NCBI GenBank assembly: GCA_023266195.1
Contig: JAHFRP010000008.1
Span: 94,625 to 158,624, forward strand
Reading direction: 5' to 3'
DNA from: Sulfuricella sp.
GTDB taxonomy: Bacteria; Pseudomonadota; Gammaproteobacteria; Burkholderiales; Sulfuricellaceae
DNA length: 64,000 nucleotides
Shown in pieces: positions 1 through 10,986 of the stretch (within the stretch, counting starts at the first letter, position 1; the number at the start of each line of letters is the position of its first letter). Under the pieces are notes generated by a model. That model had not been told where the DNA came from. It did no database searches and was given only the letters and a program-made list of their open reading frames with translations. Position numbers and translations under genes: made by a program.

Positions 1-20
1 TGGCGGAGAAGAAGGGGTGA
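1..20 (+). CDS. 3' tail of an upstream gene (partial)
   Basis: One frame reads Ala-Glu-Lys-Lys-Gly and then TGA at 18-20. In many betaproteobacteria a SPOR-domain (DedD-like) gene precedes cvpA-purF, so this may be its last five codons. Five codons cannot identify a protein, so this is inference from gene order only. Confidence 0.25.
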
Positions 21-29
21 ATTTTTGGT

Positions 30-57
30 GAGGAGTGAGGAGTGAGGAGTGAGGAGT
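30..57. repeat. 4 x GAGGAGT tandem repeat
   Basis: Four perfect head-to-tail copies of the 7-mer GAGGAGT lie between the upstream gene tail and cvpA. A 7-mer can vary in copy number by slippage. No function is visible. A similar purine-rich end (GAGTGAGGAGTGA) occurs at the 3' end of the ABC transporter gene near 61360. Confidence 0.8.
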
Positions 58-173
58 AAACCGTCGCGACGGTGTTGTCTTGAAGGGCTCCGCTCAGTCG
101 CCTCCAGCCATGAAACCGGCTCGTGCGCCGGTGACTTTTCTCTTCACCCTTCGCTCCTTGCCGAGCCATTAGG

Positions 174-665
174 ATGACGACATTCGATTACACCATCTTG
201 ACGGTGGTCGGCATTTCCATGCTGCTCGGCGTGATGCGCGGGCTGGTGCGCGAGGCGCTCAACCTGCTGGCGTGGGTCGCGGCGTTCTGGGTCGCCAACG
301 CCTACACGGCGGATATCGCGCGCATGCTGCCGCAGGCGATTCCGAGCGAATCGTTGCGCTTTCTGGCGGCTTTCGTCATGCTGTTCCTCGGCGCGCTGCT
401 GCTGATGAGCCTGGTCACGATCACGCTGGCGGAACTGGTCAAAAGTCTGGGCCTGGGATCCTACGACAAGGGGCTGGGTGCGGTGTTCGGGCTGGCGCGG
501 GGCATGCTGATCGTCCTCACGCTGGTGTTGCTGGCGGGCATGACCGGCCTGCCGCATCAAGGTTTTTGGCGCAACGCGATGTTCAGCGCGCCGTTGGAGG
601 CGCTTGCGGTGAGCGTCGAGCCGTGGCTGCCGGAAGAGTTGTCGAAACGAATCAGTTACGAGTGA
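174..665 (+). CDS. cvpA: CvpA family inner-membrane protein
   Basis: 163-residue protein made of about four hydrophobic segments, beginning MTTFDYTILTVVGISMLLG and carrying the family's early glycine/arginine-rich loop (GVMRGLVREAL). The length fits CvpA (colicin V production protein), an inner-membrane protein of poorly defined envelope role. It sits 84 bases upstream of purF, the same neighbour as in E. coli and most proteobacteria, which supports the call. The ATG at 174 is the first in-frame start after the upstream repeat. Confidence 0.9.
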   Translation: MTTFDYTILTVVGISMLLGVMRGLVREALNLLAWVAAFWVANAYTADIARMLPQAIPSESLRFLAAFVMLFLGALLLMSLVTITLAELVKSLGLGSYDKGLGAVFGLARGMLIVLTLVLLAGMTGLPHQGFWRNAMFSAPLEALAVSVEPWLPEELSKRISYE

Positions 666-749
666 AGATCGCCGCGAAAAAGTGCAAAATCCACATTGCG
701 GTTTTTTGCGACTTCTGCGGCCAACCGGTTTTATTGGGGTATTTGGATT

Positions 750-2269
<1,520 letters not shown>

Positions 2270-2273
<4 letters not shown>

Positions 2274-3445
2274 ACGAGGGCGACTACGAGCTCGAAACGC
2301 TGGCGGTGCGGGCCGGCATTGCCCGCAGCCAGTTCAATGAGCACGCCGAAGCGCTTTACCTGACTTCCAGCTTCGTGTTCGGCAGCGCCGCCGAGGCCGC
2401 GGCGCGCTTTTCCGGCGAAGCGCCGGGCAACATCTACGCGCGCTTCAGCAACCCCACCGTAACGGCGTTCCAGGAGCGGCTGGCCGTGCTGGAAGGCGCG
2501 CAATGCTGCGTTGCCACCGCCTCCGGCATGTCCGCGATCCTGTCCACGGTGATGGGCCTGCTCTCCGCCGGCGACCACGTGGTCGCCTCGCGCAGCCTGT
2601 TCGGCTCATCGGTGCAGCTGTTCGGCAACATCCTCAAGCGCTTCGGCGTGGAAACCACCTTTGTTTCCCAGACCGACGTGGCGGCCTGGCGCGCGGCCGT
2701 CAAGCCGAACACCCGGCTGCTGTTCGCCGAAACGCCATCGAACCCGCTCACCGAGATTTGCGATATCGCCGCGTTGAGCCAGGTCGCCTGCCAGGCGGGC
2801 GCGTGGCTCGCGGTGGACAACTGTTTCTGCACCCCGGCCCTGCAACGGCCGCTGGATCTGGGGGCGGACATCGTGATCCATTCCGCCACCAAATATCTCG
2901 ACGGCCAGGGCCGCGTGCTGGGCGGCGCGGTGCTCGGGCGCAAGGAAGTGATCGAGCCGGTGTTCGCTTTCCTGCGCACCGCCGGCCCGACCATGAGCGC
3001 CTTCAACGCCTGGGTGTTCCTGAAAGGCCTCGAAACGCTGTCGCTGCGCATGGATGCCCATTCGCGCGGCGCGCTGGAACTTGCGCTGTGGCTGGAGCGG
3101 CAGCCGCAGGTGGAGCGGGTCTACTACCCCGGCCTGCCTTCGCACCCGCAATATGCGCTCGCCAAGCGGCAGCAGAAGAGCGGCGGCGGCATCGTCGCCT
3201 TCGACGTCAAGGGCGGCAGGGACGCCGCCTGGCGCGTGGTGGACGCCACCCGCATGATTTCCATCACCGCCAACCTGGGCGACACCAAGACCACCATCAC
3301 TCACCCCGCCACCACCACCCACGGCCGCATCTCCCCGGAACAGCGCGCCGCGGCGGGCATCGGCGACGGCCTGCTGCGCATCGCGGTCGGGCTGGAAGCC
3401 GTCTCCGATATTCGGGCCGATCTGGCGCGCGGGCTGGCGATATAA
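2270..3445 (+). CDS. metZ: O-succinylhomoserine sulfhydrylase
   Basis: 391 residues, a Cys/Met-metabolism PLP enzyme. MetZ condenses O-succinylhomoserine with sulfide to give homocysteine. The PLP lysine lies in HSATKYLDGQG around residue 207, and YARFSNPT and the C-terminal ITHPATTTHGR are family signatures. The ATG at 2270 overlaps the purF stop by four bases. purF-metZ adjacency is common in betaproteobacteria and favours metZ over cystathionine synthase or lyase paralogues. The sequence alone cannot settle substrate choice (succinyl versus acetyl). Confidence 0.9.
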
Positions 3446-3450
3446 ATAAT

Positions 3451-3662
3451 CAGGGTTTTCCCTGAGTTCATAAAAGTTACCCCGATGCTAATATCCTTAG
3501 CATTCGTCATGGCAAAAACGCCAAAAATGCAGGGGAGAGGCCGCTGTAGATAATTTTTCAGGGCTATCTTTGTTTTTGGGCAACTATTCGCTTGGCTGTT
3601 TGAAAAAAGAATGACTAGGTTGGCTGGTAGGGCTACACTTAAAAAATTAGGGTTTTCCCTGG
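3451..3662. promoter_or_regulatory. Two copies of an AGGGTTTTCCCT palindrome in the c-di-GMP gene leader
   Basis: The metZ to c-di-GMP gene gap (3446-3684) holds CAGGGTTTTCCCTG at 3451-3464 and AGGGTTTTCCCTGG at 3649-3662. The core is a 5+5 palindrome around TTTT. The second copy ends 22 bases before the ATG at 3685. A related site (CCAGGGCTTTCCCC) lies at 59061-59074, upstream of the ABC transporter. These could be operator sites; no regulator is identified. Confidence 0.35.
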
Positions 3663-3684
3663 TAGTTGCCTAGGAGTTTTTTCG

Positions 3685-6186
3685 ATGTCGGCCGATTTGC
3701 TTGTTGAGCGGATTGTCCAGCCCAATATCCTCGCCTGCACCACCGATTTGCCGGTTTACGAGGCTGCCCGACGCATGAGCGCGGCGAGCTGCAGTTCGAT
3801 CCTGGTGATGGAGGACGGCAAGGTGTCGGGCATCTGGACCGAGCATGACGCCCTGGCGATGGATTTTTCCATGCCAGGGTCGTTCGCAATGCCGATTGCC
3901 CAGGTAATGAGCTGCCCGGTGAAGACCATCCATTACCGCTGCACGCTGGGCGAGGCGGCGATGCATTTCCGTGAGGAAGGGGTGCGCCACTTCCTGGTGG
4001 TGGACGACACGGGCGGACACATCGGGGTGATTACCCAGAGCGACGTGGTCAACAACCAGGGCATCGAGTATTTCATCCGCCTGCGCGAAGTTCATACCAT
4101 CGTCAAATCGTTGCCCGCGACCATTTCCGGAGACCTGTCCCTGAACCATGTCGCCCGCCGGATGCGCGAGATGCAGAGCGACGCGCTGGTGGTGGCCGGC
4201 GATGACGGCGCGCTGGGCATATTGACCGAGCGCGATGTCCTGCGCTTCATCAGCTCGCGGCAGCTGAACGGCAGCGCCTGGGACATGGCGAGCAAGCCGC
4301 TGATCACCGTGCGCGGCGACAGCAGCCTGTACCATGCGCGCAACCAGTTCCTGGAAAAAAACATCCGCCATCTCGGCGTCACCGGCCAAAAGGGCGAACT
4401 GCTCGGCCTCATCGCCTATGCCGACATCCTGGCGAGCATCGAGCACAACTACGTGCGCGAGTTGCAGAAAACGCTGAAGGAGCGCGACGAAACCCTGAAT
4501 ATTTCGAACCGGCGCCTGCGCCTGGCGGAGAAGGTGTTCGAGACCACCTTCGAGGGCATCATGGTGACCGACGCCGATGGCGTGATCGAGTTCGTCAACC
4601 CCGCCTTCAGCAAGATTACCGGCTACGAGTTGCATGAAGTGGTCGGCAAGAAGCCGGGCATCCTGAGTTCGGGCCGCCATGGCACGGAATTCTACCGCCA
4701 GATGTGGGCGGACTTGATGGTGAAGGGCTCCTGGCAGGGAGAGGTCTGGAATCGCAGAAAAGATGGCGAGATTTACCCCGAATGGCTGTCGATCAGCACG
4801 ATCCGGAACAATGACGGGGCGGCCGGCAATTACGTCGCGATTTTCTCCGACATCACCGAGCGCAAGGCCTCCGACGACCACGTCCGCCACCTGGCCCACC
4901 ACGATGCGCTGACCAACCTGCCCAACCGCATGCTGCTGATGGAACGGCTCGGTCATGCGCTGACGCTCGCCCACCGCAACGGCCTGATGGTGGCGGTGAT
5001 GTTCCTCGACCTCGATCGCTTCAAGGTGATCAACGATACCCTCGGCCATACCGTCGGCGACCAGTTGCTGAAGACTGTCAGCGAGCGGTTGTCAGAGTGC
5101 ACACGCGACGACGATACGGTGGCGCGCCTGGGCGGGGACGAGTTCGTCGTCGTGCTGGAAGGCATCGCCAATATCCAGAACGTGGCCGGCGTGGCGCAAA
5201 AAATCATCGACCAGCTGGTCCGGCCGATGGCGCTGGAGCGGTACGAGGTGTTCGTCACCGCCAGCATCGGCATCAGCGTCTATCCCGAAGACGGCGACAG
5301 CGCCGAGTCGCTGATCAAGCACGCCGATGCCGCGATGTACCGCGCCAAGGAGCAGGGCCGCAACAATTACCAGTTCTATACCGCGGATATGAACGCCCGC
5401 GCTTTCGAGCGGCTGTCGATCGAGAACAGCCTGCGCCGCGCGCTGGAACGCAACGAATTCCTGCTGTTCTATCAGCCCCAGGTCGATCTCGCGACGCGCC
5501 GCATCACCGGCATGGAAGCGCTGCTACGCTGGCAGCATCCGGATTTCGGGCTGGTTTCGCCTTCCCAGTTCATCCCCATCGCCGAGGAAACCGGCATGAT
5601 CATCCCGATCGGCGAATGGGCGTTGCGTGCCGCATGCGTCCAGAACAAGGCCTGGCAGGATGCCGGCATGCCCCGCCTGCGCGTGGCGGTGAACCTGTCC
5701 GCGCCCCAGTTCAGGCAGTCCAGCCTGGTCAAAATGGTCAGGCAGGCGCTGGACGACAGTGGACTGGAACCGCATTACCTCGAACTGGAAATCACCGAGA
5801 GCATCGCCATGGCGCATGCCGAGGAAACTGTCGCCAAGCTGCATGAACTGAAGGCCATGGGGGTGACGATCTCGATGGACGATTTCGGCACCGGGCATTC
5901 GTCGCTGAGCTACCTGAAGCGCTTCCCGATCGATACGCTGAAAATCGACCAGTCGTTCATCCAGGACGTGGCGCTCGATTCGCACGACTCGGCGATTGCG
6001 GCGGCGATCACCACCATGGCGCGCAGCATGAACATGAAAGTGGTGTCGGAAGGGGTGGAAACCAAGGAGCAGGTCGGTTTCCTGTGCCAGCACGACCGCG
6101 ACGAAGTGCAGGGATACTACTTCAGCCAGCCGCTGCCGGCGGTTGATTTCGCCGAATTGCTGCAACGCGACAAGCCGTTCGATTGA
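3685..6186 (+). CDS. CBS-PAS-GGDEF-EAL cyclic-di-GMP protein
   Basis: 833 residues, predicted cytoplasmic, with no membrane segment. Four CBS motifs form two Bateman pairs (about residues 5-125 and 135-255). A PAS domain follows (about 270-395, with FVNPAFSKITGY), then GGDEF (about 400-560, intact LGGDEF near 482) and EAL (about 575-825, GMEALLRW near 610). RDDD upstream of GGDEF fits the RxxD inhibitory site of diguanylate cyclases. Both catalytic signatures are intact, so synthesis and hydrolysis of c-di-GMP are both possible. CBS pairs usually bind adenine nucleotides, suggesting energy-state sensing (inference). It is followed at 65 bases by a NorE/NorF-like pair, and two AGGGTTTTCCCT palindromes precede it. 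Confidence 0.93.
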   Translation: MSADLLVERIVQPNILACTTDLPVYEAARRMSAASCSSILVMEDGKVSGIWTEHDALAMDFSMPGSFAMPIAQVMSCPVKTIHYRCTLGEAAMHFREEGVRHFLVVDDTGGHIGVITQSDVVNNQGIEYFIRLREVHTIVKSLPATISGDLSLNHVARRMREMQSDALVVAGDDGALGILTERDVLRFISSRQLNGSAWDMASKPLITVRGDSSLYHARNQFLEKNIRHLGVTGQKGELLGLIAYADILASIEHNYVRELQKTLKERDETLNISNRRLRLAEKVFETTFEGIMVTDADGVIEFVNPAFSKITGYELHEVVGKKPGILSSGRHGTEFYRQMWADLMVKGSWQGEVWNRRKDGEIYPEWLSISTIRNNDGAAGNYVAIFSDITERKASDDHVRHLAHHDALTNLPNRMLLMERLGHALTLAHRNGLMVAVMFLDLDRFKVINDTLGHTVGDQLLKTVSERLSECTRDDDTVARLGGDEFVVVLEGIANIQNVAGVAQKIIDQLVRPMALERYEVFVTASIGISVYPEDGDSAESLIKHADAAMYRAKEQGRNNYQFYTADMNARAFERLSIENSLRRALERNEFLLFYQPQVDLATRRITGMEALLRWQHPDFGLVSPSQFIPIAEETGMIIPIGEWALRAACVQNKAWQDAGMPRLRVAVNLSAPQFRQSSLVKMVRQALDDSGLEPHYLELEITESIAMAHAEETVAKLHELKAMGVTISMDDFGTGHSSLSYLKRFPIDTLKIDQSFIQDVALDSHDSAIAAAITTMARSMNMKVVSEGVETKEQVGFLCQHDRDEVQGYYFSQPLPAVDFAELLQRDKPFD

Positions 6187-6250
6187 CCTACATTCCCTTT
6201 TTCCCTCGATCTTGGTAAAGTCGTACGTCGAATATACGTTCAAGAATTCC

Positions 6251-6859
6251 TTGCCTCCAAACGCCACCGTGCTCCTCGCTGCGCCTACCTTGCCGATCCA
6301 AGCCGAAGGCGGCATTCCCGGCAACAAGGGCATCTGGGCCGGCATCCTGAGCGAAATGACCGAGTTCGCGCTGCTGTTCGGCGTGTACTTCATCGCCCGC
6401 GCCCACTTCCCGCAAGCCTTCAAGGAAGGCCCGCTCCGGCTGAGCCTGTTTGCCGGCACCTTCAACACCGTGCTGATGATCTCCGGCAGCTATTTCGTCG
6501 CCAACGCGGTGCTCGCGATCCGGCAGAACCGCCCCAGGGCGAGCGTCCGCTGGCTGATCCTGGTGCTGATTGCCGCCTGCGGCTACCTGCTTACCAAGTA
6601 TTTCGAGTTCCGCTGGAACGTCGGCCAGGGCATCACCGGGAAAACCGGCATCTTTTTCACGGTCTATTACTACCTGACTTTCACCCACATGGTGCATGTC
6701 CTGTGGGGAATCATGGGGTTGCTGTGGGTGATCGCGCGGACCCGGATGGGTGCCTATACCCCGGCCGAGCACGAAGGCATGGAGGCGTTCGCGTCCTATT
6801 GGCACGCCACCGACCTGATCTGGCTGGTCATTTTTCCGCTGCTGTACCTGTTGCGATGA
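6251..6859 (+). CDS. Cytochrome c oxidase subunit III / NorE-like protein
   Basis: About 202 residues with five or six hydrophobic segments, matching the short heme-copper oxidase subunit III family that includes NorE of nitric oxide reductase clusters. Diagnostic stretches are GNKGIWAGILSEMTEF, the FNTVLMISGSYF region and YYYLTFTHMVHVLWG. There is no good ATG: the only upstream one (6143) lies inside the preceding gene, so a TTG at 6251 is proposed. GTG at 6269 is an alternative. The stop overlaps the next gene's ATG. No catalytic NOR or oxidase subunit lies nearby, so the partner enzyme must be encoded elsewhere. Confidence 0.75.
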   Translation: MPPNATVLLAAPTLPIQAEGGIPGNKGIWAGILSEMTEFALLFGVYFIARAHFPQAFKEGPLRLSLFAGTFNTVLMISGSYFVANAVLAIRQNRPRASVRWLILVLIAACGYLLTKYFEFRWNVGQGITGKTGIFFTVYYYLTFTHMVHVLWGIMGLLWVIARTRMGAYTPAEHEGMEAFASYWHATDLIWLVIFPLLYLLR

Positions 6860-7149
6860 AGGCGATGACGCACAAACGAACCATAGGCCTGCTCTGGCTC
6901 CTGCTGGTGGCGCTGACGCTGGGCGGCGCTTTTCTCGGCGAAACCGCCGCGCCGGGCCTCGCCGTTACCGTGATCGTTTCGCTGACCATGGCGTTCAAGG
7001 GGAGGATGGTGATCGATCACTTCATGGAGCTGAAAACGGCGAACCGCACGATTCGCAGCCTGATGCGGGCGTACTTTTATGTGGTGCCGCTGGTGACGGT
7101 GCTGGTTTATCTGTTCGGCGACCGGTTGGCCAGGTTGACGACGCTGTGA
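6856..7149 (+). CDS. Small COX subunit IV / NorF-like membrane protein
   Basis: 97 residues with three hydrophobic segments. It overlaps the upstream NorE-like gene by an ATGA junction. The motif AFKGRMVIDHFMELKTA is characteristic of the small prokaryotic cytochrome oxidase subunit IV / NorF proteins that accompany NorE. It probably assists assembly or stability of a heme-copper oxidase or nitric oxide reductase; the function is inferred from family and pairing. Confidence 0.72.
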   Translation: MKAMTHKRTIGLLWLLLVALTLGGAFLGETAAPGLAVTVIVSLTMAFKGRMVIDHFMELKTANRTIRSLMRAYFYVVPLVTVLVYLFGDRLARLTTL

Positions 7150-7215
7150 GGGACGAATCGCATCGATTGCTGGCGGTGCGGTTCGTGCCTCACCGCACCC
7201 TACACTGAGAGATTC

Positions 7216-8886
7216 TTAAGCCCCCAGCATCTCCGCGGCGTGTTTGCGCGTGGTTTCGGTGATATCCACCCCGCCCAGCATGCGCGCGATTTCCTCGATG
7301 CGCGCAACCTGGTCCAGCACCTGGATGCGGCTGACGACGCTGCCGCCGGCGGCGCTCTTGCTGACCTGCCAGTGATGGTTGCCCTGCGCCGCCACCTGCG
7401 GCAGGTGGGTGACGCACAGCACCTGGCGTTCGGCGCCGAGCTGCTTCAGGAGCTGGCCGACGATTTCCGCCACGCCGCCGCCGATGCCGACATCCACCTC
7501 GTCGAAGATCAGGGTGGGCACCCGCGAGACCTTGCTGGCGATGACCTGGATCGCCAGGCTGATGCGCGACAATTCGCCGCCGGAGGCGACCTTGGCCAGC
7601 GGCTTGGGTTGCAGGCCGCCGTGGGCGCCGACCAGGAATTCGATTTCCTCCAGGCCATGGGCGCTGCCAGTGGCGCCTTCTTGGGACGCGATTGCCGTCA
7701 GGGCCACTTCGAAGCGTCCGCCCGTCATGGCCAGCGTCTGCATCGTGGCGCTGACCTTTTCGCCCAGTTCCAGCGCGGCTTCCCGTCTGGCCGCGCTGAG
7801 CCGGCCGGCTGCGTCGAGATATCGTGCCTGGGCCGCCTGTTCGCGCTGGGCGTCGCCGCCGCCTGATTCGGCGCCGCGCAACTGGTCGAGCCGGGCTTGC
7901 TTTTCGGCCAGCAAATCGGGCAGTTGTTCCGGGCTGGCGCGGTACTTGCGCGCGGCGTCGTGCACGTCCGCCAGCCGCTGCTCGCACTGGGAAAGCCGTC
8001 CGGGGTCGAGGTCGAGGCGCTGCAAATAATGGCGCAAACCGTAAGCCGCTTCGCGCAGCTGCACTTCGGCCGGTTCGAGCAGCTCCAGCACTTCTTTCAG
8101 GCCCGCATCATGTTCGACCAGGTTGTTGAGGCGCGCGATCACGCCGTTGACCTGCGCCAGGCAGGCCGCATCCGCTTCCGACAGGGTTTCCAGGCCATAC
8201 TGCGCGCCTTCCATCAGGCTCGCGGCATGGGTCAGGCGGCCGTGTTCGGCCTGCAATTCCTCCCACTCGGGGATGGAAAAATTCAGCGCCGCCAGTTCCT
8301 TTTCCTGCCATTCCAGCCGTTCCAGCTCTTCGGCATAGGCGGCGGCGTTTTTCTCGCGTTCCAGCCGCGCCCGCCTCAGCGCCTGCCATTCTTTCCAGGC
8401 CGCCGCGGTTTCCCTGGCTTGGCGGCCCAGCCCGGCATAGGCGTCGAGCAGGTCGCGCTGGGCGGATGTTTTGAGCAAGGACTGGTGGGCGTGCTGGCCG
8501 TGGATATCGACCAGGAATTCGCCCGCTTCGCGCAGCTGCTGAAGCGTGGCGGAGCGGCCGTTGACGAAGGCGCGCGAGCGGCCGCCGGCATCCACCACGC
8601 GCCGCATCAGGCACATGCCGGGATCGCCGGAAAGCTCGTTTTCGGCCAGCCAGGCTTCGAGCTGGGGCAGCTCGCCCAAGTCGAATTCCGCCTCGATTTC
8701 AGCCCGCTCGGCGCCGGCGCGCACCACGCCGGCATCGGCGCGCTCGCCCAGCACCAGCGAGAGGGCGTCGATCAGGATCGACTTGCCCGCGCCGGTCTCG
8801 CCAGTGAGCACGGTGAAGCCGGGCTGGAATTCCAGCGCCAGCCGGTCGACGATGACGAAATCGCGGATGTTGAGGGTAAGGAGCAT
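7216..8886 (-). CDS. recN: DNA repair protein RecN
   Basis: 556 residues, an SMC-like ATPase that acts in double-strand break repair. Walker A reads GETGAGKS near residues 29-36, the long central part is coiled-coil-like (rich in E, A, L, R), and Walker B reads LIFDEVDVGIGG near the C-terminus, followed by CVTHLPQVAA. The ATG directly abuts the nadK stop, so the two genes form one operon. nadK-recN is a common proteobacterial pair. Confidence 0.96.
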   Translation of the reverse strand: MLLTLNIRDFVIVDRLALEFQPGFTVLTGETGAGKSILIDALSLVLGERADAGVVRAGAERAEIEAEFDLGELPQLEAWLAENELSGDPGMCLMRRVVDAGGRSRAFVNGRSATLQQLREAGEFLVDIHGQHAHQSLLKTSAQRDLLDAYAGLGRQARETAAAWKEWQALRRARLEREKNAAAYAEELERLEWQEKELAALNFSIPEWEELQAEHGRLTHAASLMEGAQYGLETLSEADAACLAQVNGVIARLNNLVEHDAGLKEVLELLEPAEVQLREAAYGLRHYLQRLDLDPGRLSQCEQRLADVHDAARKYRASPEQLPDLLAEKQARLDQLRGAESGGGDAQREQAAQARYLDAAGRLSAARREAALELGEKVSATMQTLAMTGGRFEVALTAIASQEGATGSAHGLEEIEFLVGAHGGLQPKPLAKVASGGELSRISLAIQVIASKVSRVPTLIFDEVDVGIGGGVAEIVGQLLKQLGAERQVLCVTHLPQVAAQGNHHWQVSKSAAGGSVVSRIQVLDQVARIEEIARMLGGVDITETTRKHAAEMLGA

Positions 8887-9759
8887 TTAGAGCTTCTCCC
8901 CCCAATGCAGCTTCCGCCGCAGCATGTCGTAATAGCTGTGGCCGAAGGGGTGGAGCAGGCGCACCATCTGTTTGGAGCGGCGCACGATCACCCAGTCGTT
9001 TTCCTGCAAGTCGAAATGGCGCTGGCCGTCGAAGTGCACGCGCGCGTCGTCGGCGTGGAGCAGCAGGATTTCGATGGTGCTTTCGCTGTTCACCGCGATC
9101 GGCCGGTTGCTCAGTGTGTGCGGGCAGATCGGCACCAGCACCACCGCTTCCAGCGTCGGATGCAGGATCGGTCCGCCGGAGGACAGCGCGTAGGCGGTGG
9201 AGCCGGTCGGGGTGGAGATGATCAGGCCATCGGAGCGCTGGCTATAGACGAACTGGCCGTCGACGAAGGCTTCCAGCTCGATCAGGCGCGCCGTTGCGCC
9301 CTTGCTCACTACCGCGTCGTTGAAGGCGGTGGCCTCGAACACGTTTTCCCCCTGGCGCCGGATGGTGACCGTGAGCAGGAAGCGGGATTCGCTCAGGTAG
9401 TCGCCGGCGAGCATCTCGGTCATGGTGTTCAGCATGGTGTCCACCGAGATGTCGGTGAGGAAGCCGAGCCGCCCCTGATTGATGCCGACCAGCGGCACGC
9501 CGTAGGTGTAGAGGGAACGGGCGATATTGAGCATGGTGCCGTCGCCGCCCAGCACCACCGCCAGATCGGCCCGCTCACCGATTTCTTCCAGGCTTGCCGT
9601 GGGATAGGCGGCCATGCCGGTGCACTCCGCAGTCTGGCGCTCGACCAGGACGGGGTGGTCCCGTTCCGCGAGGAACCCGGCCAGGCTCTGCAGCGAGTTG
9701 CCGATCTCCGGGCTGTTGTAGCGGCCGATCAGCGCAACGGTCTTGAAAATCTGTGTCAT
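8887..9759 (-). CDS. nadK: NAD kinase
   Basis: 290 residues. NadK phosphorylates NAD to NADP. The GGDGT motif is present (VVLGGDGTMLNIARS) together with NQGRLGFLTD and the second conserved block SDGLIISTPTGSTAYALSSGG. The start is placed at 9759 (MTQIFKTVALIGR), which matches usual NadK N-termini; the open frame runs 12 codons further but into the divergent hrcA promoter region. The 80-base gap to hrcA must hold both divergent promoters. Confidence 0.95.
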   Translation of the reverse strand: MTQIFKTVALIGRYNSPEIGNSLQSLAGFLAERDHPVLVERQTAECTGMAAYPTASLEEIGERADLAVVLGGDGTMLNIARSLYTYGVPLVGINQGRLGFLTDISVDTMLNTMTEMLAGDYLSESRFLLTVTIRRQGENVFEATAFNDAVVSKGATARLIELEAFVDGQFVYSQRSDGLIISTPTGSTAYALSSGGPILHPTLEAVVLVPICPHTLSNRPIAVNSESTIEILLLHADDARVHFDGQRHFDLQENDWVIVRRSKQMVRLLHPFGHSYYDMLRRKLHWGEKL

Positions 9760-9839
9760 GGCGCAAATTAGAACATTAATGGGCGCGGATGGCAAAACGA
9801 AACCGACCCGCTTCTACGCCCCAAACTTTTGGTGGTAAC

Positions 9840-10901
9840 ATGACTCAAACCCGCATCGCGCATAAGGCGCAACCTGGATTCATGATAGACAAACGCGCGC
9901 AAATCCTGCTTAAAACCCTGGTGGAACGCTATATCAGCGAGGGCCAGCCGATCGGCTCCCGTACGCTGTCCAGGTATTCCGGTCTGGATCTCTCTCCCGC
10001 CACCATCCGCAACGTCATGTCCGACCTGGAAGAGGCCGGCCTGATTGCCAGCCCGCACACCTCCGCCGGCCGCATCCCCACGCCGCGCGGCTATCGCTTC
10101 TTCGTCGATAGCCTGCTGACGGTGCAGCCGCTCGATGCGGTCGAGATGCACCAGCTGGAAAACCAGCTGCATGCCAACGATCCGCAGAAGCTGATCGCCT
10201 CCGCCTCGAAGCTGCTCGCCGACCTGACCCAGTTCGCGGGGATCGTGATGACGCCCAAGCGGCGCAGCGTCGCCTTCCGTCATATCGAATTCGTCAATCT
10301 GTCCGACAAGCGCATCCTCCTGATCCTGGTCACCGCCGACGACAGCGTGCAGAATCGCATCATCCTGACCGAGAAGGCGTATACCGCGTCTGAGCTGACG
10401 CAGGCGGCCAATTTTCTCAACCAGCACTACGCCGGATGCACGCTGGAAGAGGTGCGCGGCAAGATGCAGGCCGAACTGAGACAACTGCACCATGACATGA
10501 CCGCGCTCATGACGGTGGCGCTGGAGGCGGGCAACGACGCCATCAACGAGGGAGCCGAAAGCTACGTGCTGTCGGGCGAGCGCAAGCTGCTGCATGTGCA
10601 GGACCTGTCGTCCAACATGGCCTCCCTGCGCAAGCTGTTCGATGCGTTCGATCAGAAAACCACGCTGATCCAGCTGCTCGACGTCACCCAGCAGGCGCAC
10701 GGCGTGCAGATTTTTATCGGCGGCGAATCCGGCAGCATGCCGCTGGACGAGTGCAGCATGGTCACCGCGCCCTACGAAGTTGACGGGCAGGTGGTCGGCA
10801 CCGTCGGCGTGATCGGCCCGACCCGGATGGCCTACGAGCGCATCATCCCGATCGTGGATGTCACCGCCAAGCTGCTTTCCAGCGCGCTTTCCTATCATTG
10901 A
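9840..10901 (+). CDS. hrcA: Heat-inducible transcription repressor HrcA
   Basis: 353 residues from the ATG at 9840; a second start at 9882 ([18 protein letters not shown]) matches the usual HrcA N-terminus and is equally likely. The winged-helix region includes [18 protein letters not shown] and [18 protein letters not shown], both family hallmarks. HrcA normally represses chaperone operons through CIRCE sites. I see no CIRCE element upstream of grpE or dnaK in this window, so its targets here are probably elsewhere (for example groESL). Confidence 0.94.
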   Translation: MTQTRIAHKAQPGFMIDKRAQILLKTLVERYISEGQPIGSRTLSRYSGLDLSPATIRNVMSDLEEAGLIASPHTSAGRIPTPRGYRFFVDSLLTVQPLDAVEMHQLENQLHANDPQKLIASASKLLADLTQFAGIVMTPKRRSVAFRHIEFVNLSDKRILLILVTADDSVQNRIILTEKAYTASELTQAANFLNQHYAGCTLEEVRGKMQAELRQLHHDMTALMTVALEAGNDAINEGAESYVLSGERKLLHVQDLSSNMASLRKLFDAFDQKTTLIQLLDVTQQAHGVQIFIGGESGSMPLDECSMVTAPYEVDGQVVGTVGVIGPTRMAYERIIPIVDVTAKLLSSALSYH

Positions 10902-10986
10902 TGCGCAACGGCGGGCGGAGCCCGCCCTCCACTCGCGTCCTGAGTTCCAGTAAGATCGCGCTCAAGACTTTCCGCTCAGGATCAAC

